Assembly (NCBI RefSeq): GCF_014858725.1 | Contig: NZ_AQGV01000011.1 | Span: 124,001-188,000 of the forward strand | Reading direction: 5' to 3' | DNA: 64,000 bases | Origin: Pseudoalteromonas aurantia 208 | GTDB taxonomy: Bacteria; Pseudomonadota; Gammaproteobacteria; Enterobacterales; Alteromonadaceae | Notes under the pieces: generated by a model | Database searches by the model: none | The model's input: the letters and a program-made list of their open reading frames with translations, nothing else | What the model was told of the DNA's origin: nothing | Program-made: the position numbers and the translations under genes | Part shown: positions 9,245 through 17,319 of the stretch, piece after piece | How the letters are laid out: every line of letters starts with the position of its first letter | How positions within the stretch are numbered: position 1 is the first letter of the stretch

Positions 9245-9511
9245 TAGGGGCTGTTGATCTTTGCTGTTCTATTTTTGCTCTCTTGGAGCGTGCTTTTATC
9301 GCGGCGCTTAATGTGTGGCTTAGTGATCTAAGCGAATATTAAGCAACAAAGAGAAAAGGGCGCTCAAAAGAACCAGTAGGCAGCGCTTGATTGGCTTTTC
9401 TACTATGTTATCGGCTGACTCACATGGAATAACCATGCTACGCAGTCTCTGCCTTGTATAAAAGCCAATCAAACTGCTGCAAAAATGAACCTGAAAGATC
9501 AACAGCCCCTA
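9245..9511 (-). mobile_element. MITE-like element, family 1, copy 1 (267 bp)
   Basis: A non-coding element bounded by inverted repeats TAGGGGCTGTTGATC and its complement. Two more copies lie at 10964 and 15993; this one is in the opposite orientation to them. A TA dinucleotide stands at each end just outside GGGGCTG...CAGCCCC, which fits a TA target duplication as made by IS630/Tc1-mariner transposases; the family link is inference. Internal blocks are shared with the other copies, including the core GTAGCATGGTTATTCC and the stretch ATTAAGCAACAAAGAGAA. Its right edge overlaps the stop codon of dgkA. No transposase is encoded, so movement would need one supplied elsewhere. Confidence 0.9.
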
Positions 9512-9889
9512 GATAAAATAATCAACGGCAGCGCTTCCCCAGATGAGCGCAACAATCAATAAAGTAAGTGTAACTGCGGCAGACCCCATATCTTTTGCCC
9601 TGCCCGATAATACGTGGTGGGACTTACTGACTCTGTCAGTGAGGGCTTCGATTGCCGAATTCAGTAATTCAACAATCAACACCAATAGCAACACACTAAT
9701 GAGTAATGCCCAATGTGTGATACTTTTAGCCACAAAAAATGAGCAGGGGAGTAATATCAGTATTAAATAAAGCTCTTGTCTAAATGCGGCTTCTTCTTGA
9801 TATGCAGCAATTAACCCCTCTATCGAACAACGAGTGGCATTGATGATTCTCACAACGCCAGTTCCATTGGGTTTACTTGTTTGTGCCAT
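9509..9889 (-). CDS. dgkA: Diacylglycerol kinase
   Basis: Small inner-membrane diacylglycerol kinase, 126 residues, close to the 122 of the E. coli enzyme. It phosphorylates diacylglycerol to phosphatidic acid, recycling lipid released by membrane-derived glycan synthesis. The DgkA signature is clear: EEAAFRQE near residue 31, the ELLNSAIEALTDR helix with catalytic glutamate, and GRAKDMGSAAV. Three hydrophobic segments are seen (about 42-58, 60-80 and 103-123). An AGGG lies six bases before the ATG. The TAG stop codon is formed by the terminal bases of MITE copy 1, so the final residues DYFI* are set by the insertion point, although the length stays normal. Confidence 0.96.
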   Translation of the reverse strand: MAQTSKPNGTGVVRIINATRCSIEGLIAAYQEEAAFRQELYLILILLPCSFFVAKSITHWALLISVLLLVLIVELLNSAIEALTDRVSKSHHVLSGRAKDMGSAAVTLTLLIVALIWGSAAVDYFI

Positions 9890-10118
9890 GAGTAGCCCTA
9901 TGTTAAATATAAACTAACCTAACATGTTGAACTTAATATAAAGGTGCGCATATTTATACCATCCATTTGTGACTTCATCATGACCAAAGCGCTGATATGA
10001 TTGCTCTACAAAGAGCAGTTTGTTATAACTAATATCGAGAAGGTTTTGAATAGCAGTAACATATCCTATGTTTAGCCGTTAGAATCAGCGAATACTACCT
10101 CCATATTTAGGTTTCCTT

Positions 10119-10940
10119 ATGCGTCATGAAATTTGGCAACAACTTCAAAAAGAGGCTAAAGAATTAGTCAATGTAGAGCCTTTGCTCGCCAGCCATGTTT
10201 ACTCTAGTGTGCTTAATCATGAATGTTTAGGCTCTGCATTAAGTTTTATTGTGGCCAATAAACTTGCAGATGCGGTGGTGTCTGCATTTACCATTAGAGA
10301 GTTATTTGACCAAGCCTTTGTTGATTGTGACAAAATGTTGACTCATGTGGCACATGATATAAAAGCTGTTAAAGATCGAGACCCAGCTGCCGATAGTTAC
10401 TTAACAGTAATTTTGAATCTGAAAGGTTTTCATGCGATACAAGCACATCGACTTGCCCACTGCTTATGGCGACAAAACAGAAAAGAGCTGGCTAGGTTTG
10501 TTCAAAGCCGTACCTCCGAAGTATTTGGTGTTGACATCCATCCTGCTTGTAAAGTCGGTCATGGCATTATGTTTGATCATGCGACTGGTATAGTCATAGG
10601 AGAAACTGCCATCATAGAAGATAACGTTTCTATTTTGCAGTCAGTCACTTTAGGTGGTACAGGTAATGAACAAGGCGATCGACATCCAAAAATACGTGCC
10701 GGTGTATTAATTGGAGCGGGAGCAAAAGTGCTTGGTAACATTGAAGTAGGGGAAGGTGCTCGAATTGGTGCGGGTTCAGTGGTACTAAACCCCGTAGAAC
10801 CACATACAACGGTTGTGGGGATCCCTGCGAAAGTGGTGGGCAAACCGAGTTGTCCATGTCCAGCAGAAAGCATGAATCAAAATTTCTTAGAAGATCAACC
10901 TCAGTCAGTGAACGACTCTTACACGAGTGCGATGCTGTAA
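10119..10940 (+). CDS. cysE: Serine O-acetyltransferase
   Basis: Transfers acetyl from acetyl-CoA to L-serine, making O-acetylserine for cysteine synthesis. The protein is 273 residues, as in E. coli CysE. The N-terminal helical part (EIWQQLQKEAKELVNVEP) is followed by the left-handed beta-helix of hexapeptide repeats, with DIHPACKVGHGIMFDHATG holding the conserved catalytic Asp/His region, then GGTGNEQGDRHPKI and GAGAKVLGNIEVG. The C-terminus ends in a flexible tail ending SAML, not the usual isoleucine that binds cysteine synthase CysK; this C-terminal Ile is absent here. Cytoplasmic. It is a single gene with MITE copy 2 placed 23 bp after the stop. Confidence 0.96.
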   Translation: MRHEIWQQLQKEAKELVNVEPLLASHVYSSVLNHECLGSALSFIVANKLADAVVSAFTIRELFDQAFVDCDKMLTHVAHDIKAVKDRDPAADSYLTVILNLKGFHAIQAHRLAHCLWRQNRKELARFVQSRTSEVFGVDIHPACKVGHGIMFDHATGIVIGETAIIEDNVSILQSVTLGGTGNEQGDRHPKIRAGVLIGAGAKVLGNIEVGEGARIGAGSVVLNPVEPHTTVVGIPAKVVGKPSCPCPAESMNQNFLEDQPQSVNDSYTSAML

Positions 10941-10963
10941 CTTATTTTACCGCTAAATTATAT

Positions 10964-11168
10964 TAGGGGCTGTTGATCTATCAGGTTCATTTTTTCAGCA
11001 GTTTGATTGGCTTTTATACAAGGCAGAGGCTGCCTACAGGTTCTTTTGAGTACTCCTTTCTCTTTGTTGCTTAATATTCGCTTAGATCACTAAGCCACAC
11101 ATTAAGCGCCGCGATAAAAGCATTCTTAAAGAGAACAAAAATAGAACAGTAAAGGTCAACAGCCCTTA
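10964..11168 (+). mobile_element. MITE-like element, family 1, copy 2 (205 bp, internally deleted)
   Basis: Same terminal inverted repeats as copies 1 and 3, with one mismatch at the right end (CAGCCCTTA), and TA at both ends. It lacks 62 bp found in the other two: in copy 3 the deleted block lies between two GCTGC pentamers (GAGGCTGC and AGCGCTGCCTAC), and copy 2 reads GAGGCTGCCTAC. This is the footprint of a deletion between short direct repeats. It follows the cysE stop by 23 bp. Confidence 0.88.
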
Positions 11169-11171
11169 GCC

Positions 11172-11196
11172 CTAGCCACTAGCCACTAGCCACTAG
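11172..11196. repeat. 7-bp tandem repeat (CTAGCCA x3)
   Basis: Three head-to-tail copies of CTAGCCA plus a final CTAG, starting three bases after the right end of MITE copy 2. The rest of 11197-11277 shows no gene or clear signal. The array may be a product of replication slippage near the insertion. Confidence 0.8.
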
Positions 11197-11277
11197 GGCA
11201 CGGTTTCGAACATACCTTGCCCCTGACAACCTCTTTTCCTACCAAGCAAGATAAAAATAGCGAGCACTTAGATAAAG

Positions 11278-12678
11278 CTACTTTGAATTCGCTGTGATTT
11301 TAGTTATTTGAGAATGTACCATGCCGTCATTAAATTGTGTCGTTATAGCTTGGCCATTTTGGAGCTGAGCAATCGATTTTATGACCGTTTTATTTGTTTT
11401 TGTAATGCTATATCCTCGCGCTAGTACACTTAACGGGCTAACACTGTCTAACCTTGCAGCGAGTAAAGCCAATTGGCTTTGTTGTTCAGTTTGCTTGCGT
11501 TGTTGTAACCGGTGTAATTGTTGTTGTAATTGACTTAGGCGCTGCTTTGCAATGTTAATGTGCGCTTTAGGGTGTTGATGTTCTAATCTTTGCTCTAGTA
11601 AACTCATACGGTTTATGAGGGTGTATTGACGTTGATTAAAAGCACGCTGCAAACGCATTGAAAGCTCATCAATACGCTGATATTGCTGCATTAATTGGTT
11701 TTTGGGGTGTTGCAATCTCAGTCGTTGAGACAGTACTTGTACATGCTGTTTTGCATGTGCAATATGGTTGTTTGCAGCTTTACTCAGCTGGTTTTTATAA
11801 CCTTGAACCTCAGCGAGTAAAACCTCTTGGTCTGGACTGACTAATTCAGCAGCAGCAGAGGGCGTTGCGGCTCGTAAATCTGCCGTGTAATCTGAAATAG
11901 TGGTATCTATTTCATGGCCAACCGCACTAATCACCGGCAACGTGCTGGCAAATACAGCACGTGCTAATAGCTCTTCGTTAAAGCACCATAGATCTTCGAG
12001 TGAACCACCACCACGACCTATGATTATGACATCGACTTCGTTACGTTGATTAGCAAGTTGAAGTTTTTCTATTAATTGATAATGTGCGTCTTTGCCTTGT
12101 ACTTGTGAGGGATAAATAACCACTTCTAATTGTGGGGCTCTACGCTGTAGCACGGATAAAATATCTTTAATTGCAGCGCCTGTGGCAGAAGTGATGACTC
12201 CTATTTTATTGATTTTTGCAGGCAAAGGCTTTTTATGGACACTACCAAATAGCCCTTCTGCTGCGAGCTTTAACTTGAGTGCATCATACTGTTGTTTCAG
12301 CAGGCCTTCACCCGCTGCCTCCATATGTTCGACGATGACTTGGTAATCACCTCTTGGCTCATAAACCGAGATGCGCGCGCGTAATGTCACTTGTGCACCA
12401 TTGACGGGGCGATAGCTGCATTGGCGATTATTACCGCGCCACATTGCGGCTTTGACCTGCGCTTTTTCATCTTTGAGTGAAAAATACCAATGACCTGACG
12501 CAGGGGCAACAAAATTAGAAATTTCTCCAGTAAGCTGAATTTGAGCAAAACCTTGCTCTAAAATAGCTCGGATCTCTTTGTTTAATCTAGAAACGGTATA
12601 AACATGTTGGGGTATAGTACTGCGCGATTGATAGCTCAATTTAGTTTCTCCAAGTGCCATTGCGGAGTACTTTATCAT
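11278..12678 (-). CDS. xseA: Exodeoxyribonuclease VII large subunit
   Basis: Large subunit of exonuclease VII, which with several XseB copies degrades single-stranded DNA from both ends in repair. The protein is 466 residues, close to the usual length. The N-terminal OB-fold domain begins at VYTVSRLNKEIRAILE and has SGHWYFSLKDEKAQVKAAMW; the catalytic region has GVITSATGAAIKDIL, DVIIIGRGGGSLEDLW and ISAVGHEIDTTISD; a long glutamine-rich coiled coil follows from about residue 290. Two starts are possible, 12678 or the ATG at 12660, and neither has a good ribosome site. It is divergent from guaB across 95 bp, as in many gammaproteobacteria. Confidence 0.96.
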   Translation of the reverse strand: MIKYSAMALGETKLSYQSRSTIPQHVYTVSRLNKEIRAILEQGFAQIQLTGEISNFVAPASGHWYFSLKDEKAQVKAAMWRGNNRQCSYRPVNGAQVTLRARISVYEPRGDYQVIVEHMEAAGEGLLKQQYDALKLKLAAEGLFGSVHKKPLPAKINKIGVITSATGAAIKDILSVLQRRAPQLEVVIYPSQVQGKDAHYQLIEKLQLANQRNEVDVIIIGRGGGSLEDLWCFNEELLARAVFASTLPVISAVGHEIDTTISDYTADLRAATPSAAAELVSPDQEVLLAEVQGYKNQLSKAANNHIAHAKQHVQVLSQRLRLQHPKNQLMQQYQRIDELSMRLQRAFNQRQYTLINRMSLLEQRLEHQHPKAHINIAKQRLSQLQQQLHRLQQRKQTEQQSQLALLAARLDSVSPLSVLARGYSITKTNKTVIKSIAQLQNGQAITTQFNDGMVHSQITKITANSK

Positions 12679-12773
12679 ATTTTTTGATAATATTTATTTA
12701 CTCGCATGGGGAACGCTGATAAAATTTGCACGCAATTCCTTATACTCAGTTCCACGTGAGAGAAACCGCAAAC

Positions 12774-14243
12774 ATGCTAAGAATTGCCAAAGAAGCCCTA
12801 ACCTTCGATGATGTGCTATTAGTTCCAGCACACTCTACTGTTTTACCTCATACCGCAAATCTATCGACGCGTTTAACGCGTGGTATTGAATTGAACTTAC
12901 CGCTTGTATCTGCTTCTATGGATACCGTTACCGAAGCGCGTTTAGCGATTGCGTTAGCGCAAGAAGGTGGTATTGGTTTTATTCATAAGAATATGACAAT
13001 TGAAGAGCAAGCTCGTAACGTACGTAAAGTAAAAACGTACGAAGCGGGGATTGTTTCTTTTCCAGTAACGGTGACCTCAGATTTAACCATTGAAGACGCA
13101 TTGGTACTTGCTGAAGAAAAAGGCTTTTCAGGTTTTCCTGTAACTGGCGCCGACAATCAGCTTGAAGGGATTGTAACGAGCCGTGATATGCGTTTCGAAA
13201 CAAAACTTGAACAGCCTGTCTCGACTGTAATGACGAAAAAAGACAAGTTAGTGACAGTTAAAGAGGGCGCATCTCGTGAAGAAATTCTTGGTTTAATGCA
13301 TGAGCACCGTATCGAAAAGATTTTGGTTGTTGATGATGCATTTAAGCTTAAAGGTATGATCACGGTTAAAGATTATCAAAAGGCACAAGAAAAGCCGAAT
13401 GCATGTAAAGATGAGCGAGGTCGTCTTCGTGTTGGCGCAGCCGTTGGCGTTGGTGCAGGTACTGATGAGCGCATTGCAGCATTGGTTGATGCGGGTGTCG
13501 ATGTATTGCTTATCGATACTTCACATGGTCACTCTCAAGGTGTGCTAGACCGAGTTAAAGAAACGCGTACCGCATTTCCAGATTTACAAATCGTCGCAGG
13601 TAACGTTGCAACAGCTGAAGGTGCGATTGCCCTTGCGGATGCGGGTGTTGACGCGGTTAAAGTGGGTATTGGCCCAGGATCAATTTGCACAACGCGTATT
13701 GTAACAGGTTGTGGTGTTCCACAAATCACGGCTATCTCAGATGCAGTTGAAGGCCTTAAAGGTCGCGATATTCCAGTGATTGCTGATGGTGGTATTCGTT
13801 TCTCAGGTGATGTTGTTAAAGCATTGGTTGCAGGTGCGTCATGCGTCATGGTGGGCTCAATGCTCGCAGGTACTGAAGAGTCGCCTGGTGAAGTTGAATT
13901 GTATCAAGGTCGTTACTACAAATCATACCGTGGTATGGGTTCATTAGGTGCTATGAATCAAAAAGAAGGGTCGTCAGACCGTTACTTCCAAAACTCTAAA
14001 CAAGCTGAAAAGTTAGTGCCAGAAGGCATTGAAGGTCGTGTTGCTTACAAGGGACCTATTGCGACAATCATTCACCAGCAAGTGGGTGGTATTCGCAGTG
14101 CTATGGGTCTAACCGGATGTGCTGATATTTTTGAGCTAAATACTAAACCACAGTTTGTGCGTGTTACATCTGCTGGTATGGGTGAGTCGCACGTTCATGA
14201 CGTGCAAATCACCAAAGAAGCGCCTAACTATAGAATGGGCTAA
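12774..14243 (+). CDS. guaB: IMP dehydrogenase
   Basis: Oxidises IMP to XMP with NAD+, the first committed step of GMP synthesis, in the cytoplasm. The 489-residue protein has the standard layout: the first half of the TIM barrel beginning [16 protein letters not shown], a pair of CBS domains at about 95-205 (including [19 protein letters not shown]), then the catalytic loop [15 protein letters not shown] with the nucleophilic cysteine, the [10 protein letters not shown] strand, and the GMGSLGAM and SSDRYFQ flap segments. An in-frame extension back to a TTG at 12726 has no homology; the ATG at 12774 gives the canonical N-terminus. guaA follows 166 bp later with a hairpin between, so the two may be partly co-transcribed. 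Confidence 0.97.
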   Translation: MLRIAKEALTFDDVLLVPAHSTVLPHTANLSTRLTRGIELNLPLVSASMDTVTEARLAIALAQEGGIGFIHKNMTIEEQARNVRKVKTYEAGIVSFPVTVTSDLTIEDALVLAEEKGFSGFPVTGADNQLEGIVTSRDMRFETKLEQPVSTVMTKKDKLVTVKEGASREEILGLMHEHRIEKILVVDDAFKLKGMITVKDYQKAQEKPNACKDERGRLRVGAAVGVGAGTDERIAALVDAGVDVLLIDTSHGHSQGVLDRVKETRTAFPDLQIVAGNVATAEGAIALADAGVDAVKVGIGPGSICTTRIVTGCGVPQITAISDAVEGLKGRDIPVIADGGIRFSGDVVKALVAGASCVMVGSMLAGTEESPGEVELYQGRYYKSYRGMGSLGAMNQKEGSSDRYFQNSKQAEKLVPEGIEGRVAYKGPIATIIHQQVGGIRSAMGLTGCADIFELNTKPQFVRVTSAGMGESHVHDVQITKEAPNYRMG

Positions 14244-14269
14244 CACACTGAAATTCAGCGTGTGTAAAT

Positions 14270-14300
14270 GGGCTAGCGCATGCTAGCCCTTCTTAATTTT
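14270..14300 (+). terminator. Hairpin between guaB and guaA
   Basis: GGGCTAGC pairs perfectly with GCTAGCCC across the loop GCAT and is followed by TTCTTAATTTT. It starts 27 bp after the guaB stop. It may be a weak terminator or mRNA-stabilising hairpin inside a guaBA operon. An imperfect hairpin (ACACACTGAA with TTCAGCGTGTGT) lies just before it. Confidence 0.6.
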
Positions 14301-14409
14301 AAGTAAAGTTCGTTTTTGTGCTTTACTAAATTGATACCAATATAGCGAAGTTAACTCAGAGTAGTTTATTTCGGTTGGTGTGAGTCGTTTCCTAACTACG
14401 AGATTATCA

Positions 14410-15984
14410 ATGAGCAAAGACATCCATGATTCCCGCATTTTGATTTTAGACTTCGGTTCACAGTACACGCAGCTAATTGCGCGTCGTATTCGTGAGATCG
14501 GTGTTTATTGTGAGCTATGGGCTTGGGACGTGACCGAAGAGCAGATCCGTGAATTTAATCCGCAAGGTATTATTTTATCGGGTGGCCCAGAGTCGACTAC
14601 TGAAGATGATAGCCCAAGAGCACCTGAGTACGTATTTAACGCTGGCGTGCCAGTATTAGGCGTATGTTACGGCATGCAAACAATGGCGATGCAGTTGGGT
14701 GGCTTAGTTGAAAGCTCTGACAAAAAAGAGTTTGGTTATGCCCGTGTTGAGAAAGTGGGCGATTGTAAGTTATTTGATCAAATTCAAGATCACATTGAAG
14801 ACGGCACTGACTTTTTAGATGTGTGGATGAGCCACGGCGATAAAGTTATCTCAATTCCTGACACATTTACGACGACAGCACGCACAGATACGTGCCCTCA
14901 TGCTGCGATGTCGTGGGAAGAAAAGCGCTTCTATGGCGTGCAGTTCCACCCTGAAGTGACACACACGCAGCAAGGTTTGCGCTTATTAGAACGTTTCGCA
15001 ATCGACATTTGTGGTTGTGAGAAATTATGGACGCCAGCACAAATTATTGATGACGCGATTGCGCGTATTAAAGAAAAAGTAGGGGATGACGAAGTTATCC
15101 TTGGCTTATCTGGTGGGGTTGATTCATCCGTAGTTGCGATGCTCATTAACCGTGCAATTGGTGATAAACTGACTTGTGTATTTGTTGATAACGGTTTGCT
15201 TCGTTTAAACGAAGGTCAGCAGGTCATGGATATGTTTGGTGACAAATTTGGTTTGAACATCATCAAAGTAGATGCTGAAGCCCAATTTTTGAAAGACCTT
15301 GAAGGCTTATCAGACCCTGAAGAAAAGCGTAAAGCGATTGGCCATACTTTTATTGATATTTTTGACGAAGAGTCGAAGAAACTAGTTAATGCTAAATGGC
15401 TTGCACAAGGGACTATCTACCCTGACGTGATTGAGTCTGCCGCGTCTGCTACAGGTAAAGCACATGTGATCAAATCACATCACAATGTTGGCGGCCTGCC
15501 AGATGATATGGAAATGGGGCTGGTTGAACCATTACGTGAATTGTTCAAAGATGAAGTGCGTAAGATTGGTTTAGAGCTCGGCTTACCTTACGATATGCTT
15601 TATCGTCACCCATTCCCAGGACCTGGTCTTGGTGTACGTGTACTTGGTGAAATTAAGAAAGAGTATTGTGATTTATTGCGTCGTGCAGATGCTATCTTTA
15701 TTGAAGAATTACATAAAGCCGACCTTTACCATAAGGTGTCTCAAGCATTTACAGTATTCCTACCAGTGAAGTCTGTGGGTGTGATGGGTGATGCACGTAA
15801 GTATGATTGGGTTGTATCATTACGCTGTGTTGAAACCATTGATTTCATGACCGCGCGTTGGTCACACTTACCTTATGACTTCTTAGGGTTAGTTTCTAAC
15901 CGTATTATCAATGAGATTGATGGAATCTCGCGTGTTGTTTACGATATTTCAGGTAAACCACCGGCAACTATCGAGTGGGAATAA
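14410..15984 (+). CDS. guaA: GMP synthase (glutamine-hydrolysing)
   Basis: Converts XMP to GMP using glutamine and ATP. The 524-residue protein has the usual two parts: a class I glutamine amidotransferase domain (residues 1-200) with the nucleophile loop [10 protein letters not shown] and the QFHPEV histidine/glutamate, and an ATP pyrophosphatase domain with the P-loop [11 protein letters not shown], followed by the C-terminal dimerisation domain ending IEWE. The ATG at 14410 gives [19 protein letters not shown], the family's N-terminus; a frame extension to 14380 is not needed. It stands behind guaB. MITE copy 3 starts 9 bp after its stop and separates it from the terminator at 16281. Confidence 0.97.
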   Translation: MSKDIHDSRILILDFGSQYTQLIARRIREIGVYCELWAWDVTEEQIREFNPQGIILSGGPESTTEDDSPRAPEYVFNAGVPVLGVCYGMQTMAMQLGGLVESSDKKEFGYARVEKVGDCKLFDQIQDHIEDGTDFLDVWMSHGDKVISIPDTFTTTARTDTCPHAAMSWEEKRFYGVQFHPEVTHTQQGLRLLERFAIDICGCEKLWTPAQIIDDAIARIKEKVGDDEVILGLSGGVDSSVVAMLINRAIGDKLTCVFVDNGLLRLNEGQQVMDMFGDKFGLNIIKVDAEAQFLKDLEGLSDPEEKRKAIGHTFIDIFDEESKKLVNAKWLAQGTIYPDVIESAASATGKAHVIKSHHNVGGLPDDMEMGLVEPLRELFKDEVRKIGLELGLPYDMLYRHPFPGPGLGVRVLGEIKKEYCDLLRRADAIFIEELHKADLYHKVSQAFTVFLPVKSVGVMGDARKYDWVVSLRCVETIDFMTARWSHLPYDFLGLVSNRIINEIDGISRVVYDISGKPPATIEWE

Positions 15985-15992
15985 CCACATAT

Positions 15993-16259
15993 TAGGGGCT
16001 GTTGATCTTTCAGGTTCATTTTGGCAGCAGCTTGATTGGATTTTATACAAGGTAGAGGCTGCGTAGCATGGTTATTCCATGTGAGTCAGCCGATAACATA
16101 GTAGAAAAGCCAATCAAGCGCTGCCTACCGATTCTTTTGAGCCTCCCTTTCTCTTTGTTGCTTAATATTCGCTTAGATTACTAGGCCACATATTAAGCGC
16201 CGCGATAAAAGCACGCTCAAAGAGAACAAAAATAGAACAGCAATGATCAACAGCCCCTA
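15993..16259 (+). mobile_element. MITE-like element, family 1, copy 3 (267 bp)
   Basis: Same length as copy 1 and opposite in orientation. Ends are TAGGGGCTGTTGATC and GATCAACAGCCCCTA, with TA at both borders. An internal inverted pair, GCTTGATTGG and CCAATCAAGCGCTG, would form a stem in RNA or single-stranded DNA. No open reading frame of useful length. It lies between guaA and a strong terminator that probably served guaA before the insertion. Confidence 0.9.
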
Positions 16260-16280
16260 GTGACTTAGTTTACTAATATT

Positions 16281-16314
16281 AAAGGCGAATATGTTAAATA
16301 TTCGCCTTTTTGTT
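16281..16314 (+). terminator. Intrinsic terminator downstream of guaA and MITE copy 3
   Basis: AAAGGCGAATA pairs exactly with TATTCGCCTTT across the loop TGTTAAA and is followed by TTTGTTTATTT. It is the only strong terminator between guaA and tRNA-Trp. Confidence 0.9.
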
Positions 16315-16395
16315 TATTTAAGAAGCAGTTGAAGCGTAATTTATGAAATAACGCTTTACCTTTTATAAAACATCTCTATAATTCGTCGTCATTGC

Positions 16396-16472
16396 AGGGG
16401 CGTAGTTCCAATTGGTAGAACAGCGGTCTCCAAAACCGATGGTTGCGGGTTCGAGTCCTGCCGCCCCTGCCA
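16396..16472 (+). tRNA. tRNA-Trp (anticodon CCA)
   Basis: A complete cloverleaf of 77 nt with encoded 3' CCA. The acceptor stem AGGGGCG pairs with CGCCCCT, the discriminator is G, the D arm is GTTC...GAAC, the anticodon loop reads CTCCAAA with CCA at 16430-16432, and the T arm has GGGTTCGAGTCC. It is almost identical in the acceptor stem and anticodon region to the E. coli tRNA-Trp, with one extra base in the D loop. It is expected to be transcribed alone or with the genes that follow. Confidence 0.98.
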
Positions 16473-16538
16473 CTTCCTTTTTTACTTCATATTTTATACC
16501 CTAAAGTCACATTCAGTTTTATATATTCGCAGGTTTTT

Positions 16539-16808
16539 ATGCACCCATTGCATGCTGAAGTTCTAGAAATTACACCTTTGAGATTAAAACAAGCGGATCA
16601 TACTGGTACCGGTTCGAATACGCAGACCGTATTGACGCTCAATCCTCAACTGTTGAGTGATATACAATTGGCCGACTCCTTAATTGATTTGAGCGTCATT
16701 TACCAAGGTGCTGATGTTGGCATAACCGAAAAGCACCTTTTGCTTCCCAGTGCACAGCTGAACTCGCAGCAAAAGCGTCAATTATGGAAACTACTAAGTG
16801 AATACTGA
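16539..16808 (+). CDS. holD: Probable DNA polymerase III psi subunit (short)
   Basis: An 89-residue protein from the ATG at 16539, with AGG six bases upstream. Position directly before rimI, with an 11-bp overlap, is the conserved place of holD in gammaproteobacteria, and the C-terminus QLWKLLSEY resembles the E. coli HolD end ALWQQICTYE. HolD (psi) links the clamp loader to chi and SSB. The protein is shorter than the 137 residues of E. coli HolD. The frame is open further upstream through the tRNA gene, which is not a plausible start. If this is HolD, its N-terminal chi-binding part is much reduced. The call rests mainly on synteny, and other small proteins are possible. Confidence 0.55.
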   Translation: MHPLHAEVLEITPLRLKQADHTGTGSNTQTVLTLNPQLLSDIQLADSLIDLSVIYQGADVGITEKHLLLPSAQLNSQQKRQLWKLLSEY

Positions 16809-17262
16809 AATTAAGCACGATATGTTGGCAACGCTAACACTCAATGAGTTGATGACCATAGAGCGTGCTTGTCACGGGTTCCCTTGGTCTGAAAATACCA
16901 TGCAAACTTGTTTGGCGGGCCGTTATTTTAACGGTGCACTGTATTGTGATGAAAAATTGGTTGGCTTTTACATTGGCGAGCGTGCAGGGCCCGATAATAC
17001 CTTAATGGATATTTGTATTACACCGGCATATCAAGGTCGAGGGTTAGCAAAAGCGTTGCTTCATGACTTTGTGGCACGCAGTGAAACAATGTCAGCCGAG
17101 AATGTATTTTTAGAAGTACGCGCATCGAATGTTGCTGCAATTGGTTTATATACTCAAGCAGGGTTTACCGAAGTGGGGATACGTAAGGATTATTACCCGA
17201 GCACACAAGGTAAAGAAGACGCAATACTCATGGCACTCGCCCTCAGCTTTATGATGGGATAA
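16798..17262 (+). CDS. rimI: Ribosomal protein S18 alanine N-acetyltransferase
   Basis: GNAT-fold acetyltransferase that acetylates the N-terminal alanine of ribosomal protein S18 using acetyl-CoA. Family marks are ERACHGFPWSE near the N-terminus, the strand DICITPAYQGRGLAKALL with the acetyl-CoA loop (Q/R-x-x-G-x-G/A), and FLEVRASNVAAIGLYTQAGFTEVGIRKDYY. Length of 154 from the GTG at 16798 matches RimI; the alternative ATG at 16822 gives 146 residues. The GTG start overlaps the end of the upstream holD-like gene, and GGA lies about ten bases before it, so translational coupling is likely. Confidence 0.9.
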   Translation: MNTEIKHDMLATLTLNELMTIERACHGFPWSENTMQTCLAGRYFNGALYCDEKLVGFYIGERAGPDNTLMDICITPAYQGRGLAKALLHDFVARSETMSAENVFLEVRASNVAAIGLYTQAGFTEVGIRKDYYPSTQGKEDAILMALALSFMMG

Positions 17263-17319
17263 TTAAAGTCTGTACGTGCATCCTAATAGCACACAGAATA
17301 GGCATATTATCGATTAGGT

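Noticed and set aside
9245..9511. Small non-coding RNA instead of a mobile element
   Set aside because: Terminal inverted repeats, TA borders and three dispersed copies fit a transposable element better.
12726..12773. Longer N-terminus for guaB from a TTG
   Set aside because: The extension has no similarity to IMP dehydrogenases and the ATG at 12774 gives the family's normal start.
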